Shown one piece after another: positions 45,370 to 55,458 of a DNA stretch of 64,000 nt; the stretch's first letter is position 1; each line of letters begins with the position of its first letter. The DNA comes from Rheinheimera texasensis DSM 17496 (lineage in GTDB: Bacteria > Pseudomonadota > Gammaproteobacteria > Enterobacterales > Alteromonadaceae): NCBI RefSeq assembly GCF_000711985.1, contig NZ_JONU01000008.1, positions 186,001 through 250,000 of the forward strand, read 5' to 3'. The notes beneath the pieces were generated by a model. The model was not told the DNA's origin. It did not search any database and was given only the letters and a program-made list of their open reading frames with translations. The position numbers were made by a program, and so were the translations under genes.

Positions 45370-46980
45370 ATGACCTCACGCCGGTCGTTTTATAAGAATA
45401 AAACCGTTCTGGTTGTGGATGATTCTGACCAAATTCGCAGTTATTTCAAAAGTATGCTGTTGCTGATCGGTTTTGATGATGTCACGCTGGCACGCGATGC
45501 CGACATGGCTTTATCTTGCTGCCGGCGTATTCCCTTCGATTTTATCCTCTGCGATTTTCATCTGGGCAGCGGCCGCGACGGTTACCAGCTCTTTGAAGTG
45601 CTACGTACTGAGCGTCTGCTCAAAGCTGAGAACTGTTTTCTGGTGGTCAGTGCCGAGCGGCAGCGTCAGGCCGTTTATGGCATTATCGAATACCAGCCAG
45701 ACGACTATCTGCTGAAACCTTTTAGTTATGCCGAACTGGAACGCCGTATCACCCGGGCTTACCACATCAAACAGGCGCTGAAGCTGGCTTATCAGGCCAT
45801 TCATCAGCGTGAATTTGCTGACGCTGTCCAGGCCTGTGATCACGTGGTAGATCACCGCAGCCAATATGCCATGCATGCAACCCGCCTCAAAGCAGAGCTG
45901 CTGGTCCGGTTGGAGCGTTTTGATGAAGCCGAACACCTGTACCAGTGGGCCTTAACAGTACGCGATTTTGCCTGGGCGCGGCTGGGGCTGGCAGTTACCT
46001 ATGGCTATCAGGGCCGCAGTAACGAGGCCGAGGCGCTGTTACAGGAGTTGTCGGGTCAGGCGGAGACGCGGATTGAAGCGCTGGACTGGCTGACGCGCTT
46101 GTATATCAGCCAGCAAAATCCGACCGCCGCTTTAGCCGCTGTGGAGCAGGTGGCAAAATCCTCGCCACGCAATTACCTGCGTCAGCATGTGCTGGCGACG
46201 CTTGCTGTCATCGAAAACCGCAAAGACTTGTCAGTACAGGTGCATCAGCGGCTGCTCAATGCCGCACGTTATTCAATGTATGACACCGCCGACAATATGC
46301 TGAATTTCGCCCGAGCGCTGATTGAACAGGCGAAAGATCAGGACGCCAAAGCCCGCAAAGAAACGTTGCTACGCTTAGACAGCTTTTTAATGACCATCAA
46401 AAAACGCTTTCATCCGGCGAGCTACGAGCACGATCGGTTAGTGGTCGATGCCCGGATCGCTATGTTAGAAGGCCGGACCAAGGATGCCATCGCGTTGCTC
46501 GAATACAGCGAACAGCTCAGTCTGGAAAAGCATTTGTCGCCGGCCGGCATGCTGGACCGGGCCCGGGCTTATTTTGAAGCCGGGAACCTCGCAATGTGTG
46601 ACCACTATATGGCAGCTCTTTCTGCATTGACGCAGGACGACAATCTGTACTGCAGCGCTATTGGCCTGATGATGCAACACGAACAGAAAAAACATCAGGA
46701 ATTGCGTCAGCAACTGATGGACCGCAACACCGCCGGCATGCATGCTTATGGTAGTGGCGATTTCTCGATGGCAATTGATTACTTCCGCACAGCACTGGAA
46801 TCCATGCCAGCCAACGTCAATATTGCACTGAACCTGTTGCAGGCGTTGAGTATGCGTGACGGGCTGAACAGCGATTTAACCGCGCTGGCGCGCCACTGCA
46901 TCAGTTTGATTGAAGCGGGCCAGTTACCGGCCGATCAACAAAAACGCTATCAGGTTCTACTGAGCCACCTGGACCTGTGA
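45370..46980 (+). CDS. receiver domain-TPR protein
   Basis: 536 residues. An N-terminal receiver domain (about 12-135: TVLVVDDSDQIRSYFKSM, phosphoacceptor Asp in FILCDFHLGSGRDG, LVVSAERQR, Lys in YLLKPFSYAEL) is joined to about 400 residues of helical TPR-like repeats (FADAVQACDHVV, FDEAEHLYQWAL, RSNEAEALLQELS, GDFSMAIDYFRTALESMP). There is no DNA-binding or enzymatic domain, so the output is probably protein-protein contact. Similar architecture is found in VieB-like regulators. Start ATG 45370 has GGAG about 10 bases upstream; an upstream frame runs back to the typA terminator. No partner kinase is adjacent. Confidence 0.8.
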   Translation: MTSRRSFYKNKTVLVVDDSDQIRSYFKSMLLLIGFDDVTLARDADMALSCCRRIPFDFILCDFHLGSGRDGYQLFEVLRTERLLKAENCFLVVSAERQRQAVYGIIEYQPDDYLLKPFSYAELERRITRAYHIKQALKLAYQAIHQREFADAVQACDHVVDHRSQYAMHATRLKAELLVRLERFDEAEHLYQWALTVRDFAWARLGLAVTYGYQGRSNEAEALLQELSGQAETRIEALDWLTRLYISQQNPTAALAAVEQVAKSSPRNYLRQHVLATLAVIENRKDLSVQVHQRLLNAARYSMYDTADNMLNFARALIEQAKDQDAKARKETLLRLDSFLMTIKKRFHPASYEHDRLVVDARIAMLEGRTKDAIALLEYSEQLSLEKHLSPAGMLDRARAYFEAGNLAMCDHYMAALSALTQDDNLYCSAIGLMMQHEQKKHQELRQQLMDRNTAGMHAYGSGDFSMAIDYFRTALESMPANVNIALNLLQALSMRDGLNSDLTALARHCISLIEAGQLPADQQKRYQVLLSHLDL

Positions 46981-47046
46981 TGCCGACTGGCGTTTCAGGC
47001 GGGCATTGATTACACTGCGCCGGTTTTCCTGCAAAGAGAGCCAGTC

Positions 47047-48081
47047 ATGTCTGTTCAAACAGCTTTATCTTTCCGTCTCTTACCTTGGGTTTTCACGCCG
47101 TTTTTGTTACTCAGTTGCACGCCGGCGGACCCATTGCAACATTTCTCCGGCCCGGCGCAAGGCTCGACCTATAACATCACTTATTGGACTGATGCGCAGA
47201 TCAAAGCCACTGATCTGCAACAACAAATCACCAACGAGTTAGACCGCATTGATGTGGTGATGTCCAATTACCGGCCAGATTCTGTTATCGAACAATTTAA
47301 CAGCAATAAAGTCAGCACGGCGCAGCAAGTCGGCGCTGAGCTGGTGGCTCTTGTTGAGGACGCACGCCAGGTCACTCAGGCCAGCCAGGGTTGTTACGAT
47401 TTAACCGTCAAGCCGCTGTTTGAACTCTGGGGTTTCAAAGCCGACAAATTTAACCAGCCAACGCCAGAGCAAATTGCTGAGACCATGCAAGTGGTGGGCA
47501 TGGATAAAATCAGTACCAGTGCCGACTTGATGACAAAAGTTAATCCGGACGCGCGGGTTGACGTGTCGTCGATTGCGCAGGGTTATACGGTGCGACAGCT
47601 CGCACTGCTGCTGGAAAAGGCCGGCGTGACCAATTATCTGGTGGAAGTGGGTGGCGAATTACAGGTGCGTGGTAAAAAACCAGCCGGCCAGCCGTGGAAA
47701 GTCGCGATTGAAAAACCATTGCCTGGCGATCAGCGTCTGCAAAAAATCATTGAAGTCCAGCAAGATGAACCGTTGGCTATTATGACTTCCGGCACCTACC
47801 GGCATTATTTCGATGCCAATGGCCAACGTTTCAGTCATGTACTGGACGCCCGGCATGGTGCGCCGGTGCGGCACCACACGGTGTCGACGACGGTGCTGAT
47901 TGACAATGCCACCTTTGGTGATGCCTGGTCGACGGCGTTTTTGTGTCTCGGTAGTGCAGACGGGATGAAGGTTGCCGATGCGCTGGGGTTGAAAGTGCTG
48001 TTTATCGATCAGGATGGCGACCAGCTGCTGGAAAAATCCAGCCAGGCGCTGGCACAAAGCAAAGCAGTGGTACTGCGCTAA
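47047..48081 (+). CDS. apbE: FAD:protein FMN transferase (ApbE lipoprotein)
   Basis: 344 residues. Lipoprotein signal with lipobox LLLSC. ApbE motifs: GSTYNITYW, ELDRIDVVMSNYRPDSVIEQFN, VDVSSIAQGYTVRQLALLLEKAG, YLVEVGGELQVRGKKP and the C-terminal metal site THxxD-like ATFGDAWSTAFLCLG. It attaches FMN covalently to Thr in flavoproteins such as NqrB/NqrC and RnfG/RnfD. None of those partners is in the window. Confidence 0.93.
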   Translation: MSVQTALSFRLLPWVFTPFLLLSCTPADPLQHFSGPAQGSTYNITYWTDAQIKATDLQQQITNELDRIDVVMSNYRPDSVIEQFNSNKVSTAQQVGAELVALVEDARQVTQASQGCYDLTVKPLFELWGFKADKFNQPTPEQIAETMQVVGMDKISTSADLMTKVNPDARVDVSSIAQGYTVRQLALLLEKAGVTNYLVEVGGELQVRGKKPAGQPWKVAIEKPLPGDQRLQKIIEVQQDEPLAIMTSGTYRHYFDANGQRFSHVLDARHGAPVRHHTVSTTVLIDNATFGDAWSTAFLCLGSADGMKVADALGLKVLFIDQDGDQLLEKSSQALAQSKAVVLR

Positions 48082-48165
48082 TTAAGTGTAGTTGCCGTGG
48101 GCGGCCAGCTTTGTGATAGGCTGCTGCTTCCGGCACCGCAGACAGTGCCAGTTCAGGACAGGACG

Positions 48166-49068
48166 ATGCCCGAATTTATTGTGAACAGCTGGCGTTTTTG
48201 CCGGCTTTATCTGCAACGTTGTCAGCACGACCAGATTGGTATGATCGGTGGTTATCTGGCTTATATCTCGATTCTATCGCTGGTGCCGCTGGTGGCCGTA
48301 GCGTTTTCAGTGCTGAATGCCTTCCCGATGTTTGCCGGCCTGCGCGGTGAAATCGAAGCTTTTGTCTACGCCAATATCGTCCCGTCGCGTGGCGAGGAAA
48401 TTCAGAGTTATATCAACGGTTTTGTTGAAAACATCGGCCAGATGACCACAGTAGGTGTACTGTTTCTGGTACTGGTGGCTTTAATGCTCATCCACAATAT
48501 TGATAAAACTCTGAATAAAATCTGGCGGGTGCAAAAACGGCCACGGCTGGTGATCTCTCTGTCGATTTATTGGATGATCCTGACGCTGGGTCCCATTTTG
48601 CTTGGCAGTTCCATCGCGCTGACTTCTTATCTGGCGTCGTTAACTCATCTGGCTGACGATTACACGCCGGGGTTGTCGAATTTTCTGCTGTCTTTTACCC
48701 CGTACCTGATGTCATTGCTGGCGTTTTTTATGTTGTATCAGCTGGTGCCGAATATCAAAGTACGTTACGGCCATGCGATCTGGGGGGCTTTGTTAGCCAG
48801 TATTTTGTTTGAAATGCTGAAAAACGGTTTTGCCTTATATATCCAGCATTTCCCGTCTTATCAGGCGATTTATGGCGCTTTAGCGCTGGTGCCTATTCTG
48901 TTTGTCTGGATTTATTTATCCTGGCTGGTGGTGCTGATTGGCGCTGAGCTGACGGCGTTGTTACAGGAACAACATTGCCGCGCGTTGCAACTGGCGCAAC
49001 ATAAAGCGCAACGTGACAAACAACAGCGCGCCACTGTTTCTCCGGAGTCCCTTGATGTACCGCACTGA
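48166..49068 (+). CDS. yihY: YihY family inner-membrane protein (UPF0761, formerly BrkB/RNase BN)
   Basis: 300 residues, six membrane helices. GGYLAYISILSLVPLVAVAFSVL, TVGVLFLVLVALMLIHNIDKTLNKIW, GPILLGSSIALTSYL and LVPILFVWIYLSWLVVLIGAELTA mark the family. Its role is unknown; the old ribonuclease BN label is wrong. ATG 48166 has AGGACG upstream. It overlaps the prolyl aminopeptidase start by 14 bases. Confidence 0.88.
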   Translation: MPEFIVNSWRFCRLYLQRCQHDQIGMIGGYLAYISILSLVPLVAVAFSVLNAFPMFAGLRGEIEAFVYANIVPSRGEEIQSYINGFVENIGQMTTVGVLFLVLVALMLIHNIDKTLNKIWRVQKRPRLVISLSIYWMILTLGPILLGSSIALTSYLASLTHLADDYTPGLSNFLLSFTPYLMSLLAFFMLYQLVPNIKVRYGHAIWGALLASILFEMLKNGFALYIQHFPSYQAIYGALALVPILFVWIYLSWLVVLIGAELTALLQEQHCRALQLAQHKAQRDKQQRATVSPESLDVPH

Positions 49069-50017
49069 ACCTGTGGAAAGCTATTACACCGGTTGGCTGG
49101 ACCGGCCGCACGGCCACCGGCTCTATCTGGAACAAAGTGGTAACCCGAATGGGATCCCGGTGCTGATGTGCCATGGCGGCCCTGGTGGCGGCAGCTCGCC
49201 GTTTCAGCGCACGCTGTTTGACCCGCAGCAATACCGGATAGTGTTGTTTGATCAGCGCGGTTGCGGCCAGTCGACGCCTTTTGCCTGCATTAGCCATAAC
49301 ACCACGGCAGAGCTGATTGGCGATATTGAAGCCATTCGCCAGCTGCTCGGCATTGAGCAGTGGGTAGTGGCGGGCGGCAGCTGGGGCAGTACTTTGGCAC
49401 TGGCCTACGCGCAGCAGTATCCAGAGCGTTGTCTGGGTCTTATCCTGCGCGGCATTTTCCTTGGCCGGCCCGAAGATATTGATTGGCTGTACCGCCCGGG
49501 TGGCGGTGCCAGTCAGTTGTTTCCAGATTATTATGCTGACTTTTTTGCGCCGGTCGCCGCACTGAAAGGTCTGGATATTCTGGTGGCTTACCAGCAACTG
49601 CTACAGCACCCGGACGCAGCCATTCAGCTTCAGGCGGCAAAAGCCTGGAGCCTTTGGGAGGCGCGTGTCGCCACCTTGCTGCCCAACACCGCGATGCGTG
49701 ATGGCGCCTTGGAACCTGAGTCGGCGTTGCCGCTGGCCCGCATTGAAAACCATTATTTCCTGCACCACTGTTTTTTGCGGCCCAATCAGCTGCTGGAAGA
49801 TGTTGCCCAGGTCAAACATTTGCCTTGTTACATCGTGCACGGTCGTTACGACAGTGTTTGTAAAATGGAAAATGCCTGGAGTCTGCACCAAACCTGGCCA
49901 GATTCAGTATTGACGATTGTCAGCAATGCCGGGCATTCCGCCAGTGAGACTGGCATCAGCCGGGCCTTGTATGACGCATCGCTACTGTTGGCCCGTCGTC
50001 TCGGAGATCCATGTTGA
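49055..50017 (+). CDS. pip: prolyl aminopeptidase (proline iminopeptidase)
   Basis: 320 residues. Alpha/beta hydrolase removing N-terminal proline. Oxyanion motif [26 protein letters not shown], nucleophile Ser in [16 protein letters not shown], Asp in [11 protein letters not shown], His in SNAGHSASE. Start ATG 49055 has GGAG 7 bases upstream. Sits between yihY and dtd, which are adjacent in E. coli, and overlaps both. Confidence 0.92.
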   Translation: MYRTEPVESYYTGWLDRPHGHRLYLEQSGNPNGIPVLMCHGGPGGGSSPFQRTLFDPQQYRIVLFDQRGCGQSTPFACISHNTTAELIGDIEAIRQLLGIEQWVVAGGSWGSTLALAYAQQYPERCLGLILRGIFLGRPEDIDWLYRPGGGASQLFPDYYADFFAPVAALKGLDILVAYQQLLQHPDAAIQLQAAKAWSLWEARVATLLPNTAMRDGALEPESALPLARIENHYFLHHCFLRPNQLLEDVAQVKHLPCYIVHGRYDSVCKMENAWSLHQTWPDSVLTIVSNAGHSASETGISRALYDASLLLARRLGDPC

Positions 50018-50466
50018 TTGCCTTAATTCAAAGAGTCCGCCGTGCTGATGTCACTGTCGCAGAACAGGTGGTTGGCGCTATTGGCCCTGGCATGCTGGTA
50101 TTGCTTGGCGTTGAAGCCGGTGACAGCAGCGCCGAATTACACAAGCTGGCAGACAAAGTTCTGAAATACCGGCTGTTCAGTGATGCGGCTGGCAAAATGA
50201 ATCTGAATCTGCAGCAATCCGGTGGCGAGATGTTAGTGGTGTCCCAGTTTACGCTGGCGGCTGATACTAACTCGGGCCTTCGGCCCAGTTTCACCCCAGC
50301 GGCGCGGCCGGAACTGGCCGAGCCTATGTATCGGCAGTTTGTTGATTATTGTCGGGCTCAGGGCGTGACAGTCGCGACCGGTCAGTTTGCTGCCGACATG
50401 CAGGTCAGTCTGGTCAACGACGGCCCTGTCACTTTTTGGCTGCAAGTTCCGCCCGCATTGGCTTAA
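50011..50466 (+). CDS. dtd: D-aminoacyl-tRNA deacylase
   Basis: 151 residues. It hydrolyses D-amino acids (and glycine mischarged on tRNA-Ala) from tRNA. Signature [17 protein letters not shown] and the Gly-cis-Pro loop NDGPVTFWL are present. The ATG overlaps the pip stop by 7 bases. GGAG lies upstream. Confidence 0.95.
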   Translation: MLIALIQRVRRADVTVAEQVVGAIGPGMLVLLGVEAGDSSAELHKLADKVLKYRLFSDAAGKMNLNLQQSGGEMLVVSQFTLAADTNSGLRPSFTPAARPELAEPMYRQFVDYCRAQGVTVATGQFAADMQVSLVNDGPVTFWLQVPPALA

Positions 50467-50482
50467 ACCAGAGGTTAGCTGC

Positions 50483-51400
50483 ATGAACTATCAGGTTATC
50501 AGCCCGTCTAGTGCCGAAGAATGGCAGGGGTATTATCAACTGCGTTATCAGGTGCTGCGAGCGCCCTGGGGGCAACCGCCCGGTTCAGAACGTGACGAGC
50601 TGGAAGCTGATAGTGCGCACCGGATGGTGCTGGATGCGGACGGTGCCGTGCTGGCGGTCGGGCGTATTCATCAACTGGACGATGGCTGGTGTCAGGTGCG
50701 TTATATGGCCGTCGCGGAAGCAGCGCGTGGTAAAGGCCTCGGTGCTTTAGTGCTGAAGTCATTGGAGCAGCAAGGCGTGCTCTGGGGTTGCCGGCAACTG
50801 ACGCTTAATGCCCGCGAAAATGCCTTTGGCTTTTATCAGAACCTCGGTTATCAGGCTGGTCGTCCACTGGAACCCTTGTATGGTATTGCGCATCAGCAAA
50901 TGACCAAACGCCTGCGGCTGGATGGTACAGCGACCGAGTGGGCGCAGTGGTGTGACAGTTTGCAGCAAACCTGGCATCAGACCATTCCGCTGTCGGCTTT
51001 TATGCAGCTGACCCTCGACCAGTTTGACGGCCATTTACTGGCGTGCCGCGCGCCATTACCGCCGAATAAAAACCTGCACCACACTATGTTTGCCGGCAGT
51101 ATTTATAGTCTGCTGACGTTAACGGGCTGGGGATTGGTCTGGTTACAGCTACAGGCACTTGGACTGCACGGTGATATTGTGCTGGCGGATGCCGATATCC
51201 GTTATCTGGCGCCGGTGCGAGAGGACGCGAGGGCGGAAGTATTGCTCACTGAAGCGCGTGGCGATTTGGTCAATCTGCGGCATGGTCGCAAAGTCCGTCA
51301 GCACTTGACGGTGCGACTGGTGCACTCGGGACAGGTTTTGGCGGAATTCCACGGTCGTTTTGCCGTATTGCCGGTGCAACCGGCTGCATCTGGGGCTTAA
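50483..51400 (+). CDS. yiiD: YiiD-like GNAT/thioesterase-fold fusion protein
   Basis: 305 residues. N-terminal GNAT domain (about 1-145: YYQLRYQVLRAPWGQP, VRYMAVAEAARGKGLGALVLKSLE, NARENAFGFYQNLGYQ) fused to a hotdog-fold YiiD_C domain (about 160-300: LPPNKNLHHTMFAGSIYSLLTLTGWGLVW, DADIRYLAPVREDARAEV). E. coli YiiD has been reported as the malonyl-ACP decarboxylase MadA that can prime fatty acid synthesis; I recall this from the literature and apply it by similarity. ATG 50483 has GAGG upstream. It follows dtd, as in E. coli. Confidence 0.85.
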   Translation: MNYQVISPSSAEEWQGYYQLRYQVLRAPWGQPPGSERDELEADSAHRMVLDADGAVLAVGRIHQLDDGWCQVRYMAVAEAARGKGLGALVLKSLEQQGVLWGCRQLTLNARENAFGFYQNLGYQAGRPLEPLYGIAHQQMTKRLRLDGTATEWAQWCDSLQQTWHQTIPLSAFMQLTLDQFDGHLLACRAPLPPNKNLHHTMFAGSIYSLLTLTGWGLVWLQLQALGLHGDIVLADADIRYLAPVREDARAEVLLTEARGDLVNLRHGRKVRQHLTVRLVHSGQVLAEFHGRFAVLPVQPAASGA

Positions 51401-51402
51401 TC

Positions 51403-52197
51403 ATGGCAACTGTGCTGATTTTTGGCTGCGGCTGGTTGGGCAGCCAGCTCGGCGTAGCCTTGGCCGGGGCAGGGCATCAGGTCTATGGCAGCCGGCGCAG
51501 TGCTCAAAGCCTGCTGACGTTACCGCCACAAATCCAGCCACTGTGCTGGGACGGTCAGAGTCCGTTTGGCAGCTCTATTCAGGCGCTGTTGCCAGACAGC
51601 TGGGTGATTCTGGCGATGCCGCCGGCTGCGCAGCGTGATGGCGGCAGCGCTTACCTCGACAGTTTACAGCGGGTATTGGGCCAAAGTAGCAGGGCGAAAG
51701 GGCTGATCCTGTGTTCCTCTACGGGCGTCTACGCGGGCCTTGCTGGTCGCGTCAATGAATCGGCGGCCCCCGGTCCGGAACCCCGTGCGGCACTGTTGTG
51801 GCAAGCCGAGCAGCTGGTGCGTCAGCATCCGGCGCCTTATATTCTGCGACTGGCCGGTTTAGTCGGGCCAGGCCGTCATCCGGCAGGCTTTACCCGGCGT
51901 GGGCTGATGGCCGGGCCGGAACAACCGGTCAATCTGGTCCACAGTGCAGATGTTTGTCTTTGGGTCTGTCAGCTGCTGACGGTGTCAGGCCATGGTTTTC
52001 CTCAGGTGGTTAATTTGTCTGCACCTTTGACTGCTACGAAGGTGGAATTTTATACCGCAGCCTGCATTCGGGCCGAAGTCGCGGTGCCGCAGTTTGTCGC
52101 CGCGACTGAACCTGCCCGAACGGTCGATGCGAGTCTGAGCCAGCGCGACACTGGTTTTGTTTATCGACATCACGATATCAGCAGCCTCTGCAGTTAA
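51403..52197 (+). CDS. NAD(P)-binding epimerase-like protein (YeeZ-like)
   Basis: 264 residues. Rossmann motif VLIFGCGWLGSQLGVALAGAGHQVYGSRR at the N-terminus, LCSSTGVYAG (Ser/Thr of the SDR core), LRLAGLVGPGRHPAGF and VNLVHSADVC. It fits the atypical SDR group of YeeZ. The usual catalytic YxxxK is not obvious, so activity is uncertain. It starts 2 bases after the yiiD stop and ends the yihY-pip-dtd-yiiD run of tightly spaced genes. Confidence 0.8.
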   Translation: MATVLIFGCGWLGSQLGVALAGAGHQVYGSRRSAQSLLTLPPQIQPLCWDGQSPFGSSIQALLPDSWVILAMPPAAQRDGGSAYLDSLQRVLGQSSRAKGLILCSSTGVYAGLAGRVNESAAPGPEPRAALLWQAEQLVRQHPAPYILRLAGLVGPGRHPAGFTRRGLMAGPEQPVNLVHSADVCLWVCQLLTVSGHGFPQVVNLSAPLTATKVEFYTAACIRAEVAVPQFVAATEPARTVDASLSQRDTGFVYRHHDISSLCS

Positions 52198-52315
52198 CGC
52201 CAGCGCAAACCGCGCAGTCACAGCAATATCATAAATTTATCAAAGCTTGGTTGGCTTTTTCCACGTGGATGCCGGCAGCATAGCCATCATAGGAACATGG
52301 CTCAGGAATCTGCGA

Positions 52316-52867
52316 TTGGATCTCAATAAATGGCTGCTTGGTTCAGGCTGCTGCACCGCGCTGGGCGTCGTAGCTGGTTTTATATATCTCTACGGCAATC
52401 CGGCCGATTCTGCCCTGATGAATCCCCAGTGGTATCAACAACCGCTGTTATTGGTTTTTACCGGCATGTTGTTGCTGGCCTTAGTGCTGAATGTATTTGC
52501 GGTATTTGGTATTGAATTTCGTCGAGAACCGGGAGTGCTGTCGCAACCAGAACCGTCGGCGCAACACAATTTTCAGCGGCTGGCTTTACAGTTTTTGCAG
52601 CAACAGTCAGCACACAAGTTACATGGCGTGGATAACTACTATCTGAAAGCGGAATATGGTGTCTTGTATTATCTGCATTCTCCGGCCGATGGACCTCTTG
52701 ATATCGTGCTGCTGCGGCAGATTTTCCAGCAGATGTTACGGCATCAGTGCCACAGTGCGTTGGCGATTGTGCCTGAGCGGCTGGACAGCCCGGCGCAAAT
52801 CTTTGCTCTCGAAGCAAACATCAGAGTGTTGGATACGCAAAAGCTGCAGAATTGGTTAAAAGCCTGA
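52316..52867 (+). CDS. membrane protein with endonuclease-like C-terminal domain
   Basis: About 183 residues if translation starts at TTG 52316, which has AGGAA 7 bases upstream; the frame is open to TTG 52247. Two membrane helices (about residues 6-26 and 40-64) precede a cytoplasmic domain (about 85-183) with LHGVDNYYLKAEYGVLYYLHSP and LAIVPERLDSPAQIFALEANIRVLDTQKLQNWLK. The last part resembles the end of Mrr-type restriction-endonuclease folds (a strand, A..A, then LDTQKL), but the catalytic PD-(D/E)xK is not visible. No known gene recognised. Confidence 0.5.
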   Translation: MDLNKWLLGSGCCTALGVVAGFIYLYGNPADSALMNPQWYQQPLLLVFTGMLLLALVLNVFAVFGIEFRREPGVLSQPEPSAQHNFQRLALQFLQQQSAHKLHGVDNYYLKAEYGVLYYLHSPADGPLDIVLLRQIFQQMLRHQCHSALAIVPERLDSPAQIFALEANIRVLDTQKLQNWLKA

Positions 52868-52874
52868 AAATTTG

Positions 52875-52914
52875 CGGAGTTGGGAACAATATCAAAACTC
52901 CGTAAGGTTTTTTT
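52875..52914 (+). terminator. probable terminator after the membrane protein gene
   Basis: CGGAGTT (52875-52881) pairs with AACTCCG (52896-52902), followed 5 bases later by seven T. It is 7 bases after the stop codon. The loop is long, so strength is uncertain. Confidence 0.5.
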
Positions 52915-52933
52915 GTCTCTATTTTGGCAATTT

Positions 52934-53026
52934 ATTTCTGCGTGTAACGCAGAAGGATCGCCACAAATACCCGGGATTGGGTAGAAACACCGCCTGCCTG
53001 GCTGGACTTGTTCCAGCCTTTTTTTT
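52934..53026 (+). other. tandem hairpins ending in a strong terminator; possible small RNA
   Basis: TTCTGCG-TGTAA-CGCAGAA (52936-52954) and, 45 bases on, GGCTGGA-CTTGT-TCCAGCC followed by eight T (53000-53026). No gene lies between this terminator and the previous one at 52914, so a separate short transcript of about 100 nucleotides is possible. No clear promoter was identified. Confidence 0.4.
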
Positions 53027-53152
53027 GCGCTGTCGTTTTGAAGTTGCTTTACCCCGATGACGGGTTATGTGTGAAGACAAACATTGCCCGCAAGGCAACA
53101 TCAGTGTTGTGGCGATCTATGCTGTGATGTTATGTCAGGAGAGCTGCGCGAG

Positions 53153-53173
53153 GGACCCTGAACAACAGGGTCC
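53153..53173 (-). terminator. hairpin after the chemoreceptor gene
   Basis: GGACCCTG-AACAA-CAGGGTCC, 7 bases beyond the stop codon at 53180. There is no T-run on the minus strand, so it may stabilise a 3' end rather than terminate. Confidence 0.4.
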
Positions 53174-53179
53174 ACGCAG

Positions 53180-55204
53180 TTAAATCTTGAAGGTACTGAT
53201 CGCCGCGCTGAGCTGGCTGGCGTTGTCGCTGACCGCAGCGCTGTGCTGCAGTGTCCTGTCAGCTTTCTCTGAACTTTGACCTGACAGTTGCACCATATCC
53301 CCCATGTGGTCGGAGATCAAATCACCCAGCGCCAGTTGCTGTTGGGTAGCGCTGGCAATAGCAGTACTGATTTGATGCATCTGGCTGATGGCCTGATTGA
53401 CCTGACCAAGCGACTGTACTAAATCTGCCGTGTGATTGACACAGTATTCAGCATCAGTTTTGCCTCGGGTAATAGCGCTGACAGCTGACGTACTTTCTTG
53501 TTGCAGGGTTTGGATCATCTGTCGGATCTCATCAACCGCTGCCTGGCTGCGTACCGCCAGTGAACGGACTTCATCGGCCACTACGGCAAAACCCCGGCCT
53601 TGTTCACCGGCGCGCGCAGCCTCGATGGCGGCATTGAGCGCCAGCAGGTTGGTCTGTTCGGCAATGCCGCGGATGGTTGCCAGGATACTGCCGATATTAT
53701 TCGATTGCTCGTTTACTTTGAGCATGATAGTGGCCGTGCTGCTGAGCTGCTCCGCAAGACCACTGATTAACGTGTTGTTCTCGTTTGAAATTTTGTCAAT
53801 CTGCTGGCTTTGACCTAAAGCATGCTGCATTTCCTGCACGGCCAGTTGCGCCTGCTGTGCAATCTGATGCGTGTTGTCATTAAGTTGTAAGGTGGTTTGA
53901 TTCACGTCGTTGATTTGGTTTTGCTGGCTTTGCAAGGCGCGGTTGATCTCCTGCACCTCGTCTCTCGAGCGTTCGGCATTATGCTGTAATTCACCGGAGC
54001 TGCTGACAATCCGGTGAATGAGCTGGCTTAACGCTTCAATCAGGCTATTCACCTTCATCGACAAGGCGCCAAACTCGTCTTCATTGTGAATGATGAGACG
54101 CCGCGTCAGGTCACCGGCGGCGACTTCGCCCAGCACCTTATTAATGCCGGCCAGCGGTTTCAGCATGGCATTGATGGTCAGATAAGCAGCAGCCCCGGCC
54201 AATGCCACCAGCACGACCATAATGATGATAGTGCGGACCTGACCAAAGGATAATGCTGAAGACACTTCAGCCTGCAGGCTGGCAAATTGTTGGTCGGCAG
54301 CCTTGAGTAGCTGGTCAAGTGCGGTGATTGCCAGGGCGATGGCCTGTTCGGATTGAGTTAAATCGGTCTGAGCCTCTTGCAATGCGGTCAGTTGCTGTTG
54401 TTTGAGCCGAACCAGACCGTTTTCTGCACTGATGCGCTGTTTAACACTGCTCAGTTGCTCGTTAAAAGTTTGCCACAAGTCTGTCGCATCCACTTCATCT
54501 ACCAGCTTGCTGATGTAATCCAGATTCCCCTGCATATCACTGATAGCAAACTCCAGGTTTTGCTGGCTCTCCGTGGTTTGGCTCAGTTCGGTGTAAGCGC
54601 CGGTCTCTTTAACGGTCTGCATTAAACTAAGTAACTGGCCATCCACCCGGGCTGCAGCACCTGCCAGTAGTTCCAGCTGGGCTTTCTTACCTGGCGTTTC
54701 CAGATAAGAAATATCCACCAGTGTGGCACCTGCATCATCTATGAGCTGCACCAGTTGTTTAACTTCAGCAGCTACGCTATCTGCGGTCTTCAACGTTGTT
54801 AGTTTGGCGGCAAACATCGCATTAACAGCATTTTGGTATTGTTCGTAATGCTGTTTTGCCTGCGCCAGCGGTTGATTCAGGCTGGGTTCTGCGGCGGTTA
54901 GCGCAGTCAGTTTTTTGATTTGTTGCAGATATTGCTCACTGGCACTGGCAAAATCGCTCTGAAACTGGCTGATCGTTTTTGGCTGATCGGCCATAAAGCC
55001 CAGCGCTGACAGCTTGGCCAGTTTCAGTAATTGAATTTGCGCCTGATTACTTTGTTGTTGCACCGGCACGGCAATGTCATTTACCCGGCTGCCCGAGTCG
55101 GACACCACGGCAAAGCTCCACAAAGACGATAAGCTGGCAAACAGCAGCAGTAATGCAATAAAGCCAAAGCCAAGAATGACTTTGTGAGCCACGGTGAGTT
55201 TCAT
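53180..55204 (-). CDS. methyl-accepting chemotaxis protein
   Basis: 674 residues. Membrane helix 1 (about 10-33), a long helical periplasmic sensor region (about 34-335), membrane helix 2 (about 340-362, [23 protein letters not shown]), HAMP ([23 protein letters not shown]) and the signalling domain with [21 protein letters not shown] and [21 protein letters not shown]. The ligand is unknown. ATG 55204 has AGGA 6 bases upstream. Confidence 0.92.
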   Translation of the reverse strand: MKLTVAHKVILGFGFIALLLLFASLSSLWSFAVVSDSGSRVNDIAVPVQQQSNQAQIQLLKLAKLSALGFMADQPKTISQFQSDFASASEQYLQQIKKLTALTAAEPSLNQPLAQAKQHYEQYQNAVNAMFAAKLTTLKTADSVAAEVKQLVQLIDDAGATLVDISYLETPGKKAQLELLAGAAARVDGQLLSLMQTVKETGAYTELSQTTESQQNLEFAISDMQGNLDYISKLVDEVDATDLWQTFNEQLSSVKQRISAENGLVRLKQQQLTALQEAQTDLTQSEQAIALAITALDQLLKAADQQFASLQAEVSSALSFGQVRTIIIMVVLVALAGAAAYLTINAMLKPLAGINKVLGEVAAGDLTRRLIIHNEDEFGALSMKVNSLIEALSQLIHRIVSSSGELQHNAERSRDEVQEINRALQSQQNQINDVNQTTLQLNDNTHQIAQQAQLAVQEMQHALGQSQQIDKISNENNTLISGLAEQLSSTATIMLKVNEQSNNIGSILATIRGIAEQTNLLALNAAIEAARAGEQGRGFAVVADEVRSLAVRSQAAVDEIRQMIQTLQQESTSAVSAITRGKTDAEYCVNHTADLVQSLGQVNQAISQMHQISTAIASATQQQLALGDLISDHMGDMVQLSGQSSEKADRTLQHSAAVSDNASQLSAAISTFKI

Positions 55205-55458
55205 GTCTGATCCTGTTGTCTCATTTGTCTTCTTCGTCTGGATTAATTTTAGTATTGACGAAGTTCTTTTTTGTGCAAATTTGTACAAAGAGATTCAGGA
55301 AATTAACAGAGTTAAATCAGCTGGTCCAGCCAGTATCTGCGAAAAAAAGCATTTAATAAAAACAGGTGTTTATCGTTGATCCTGCAACTAATGAGCAAGA
55401 AATAGCGAGGTTACTGTCATTTACTGCAGCAGATCGCGTTGCGGTTGTGCTGGCGCCG

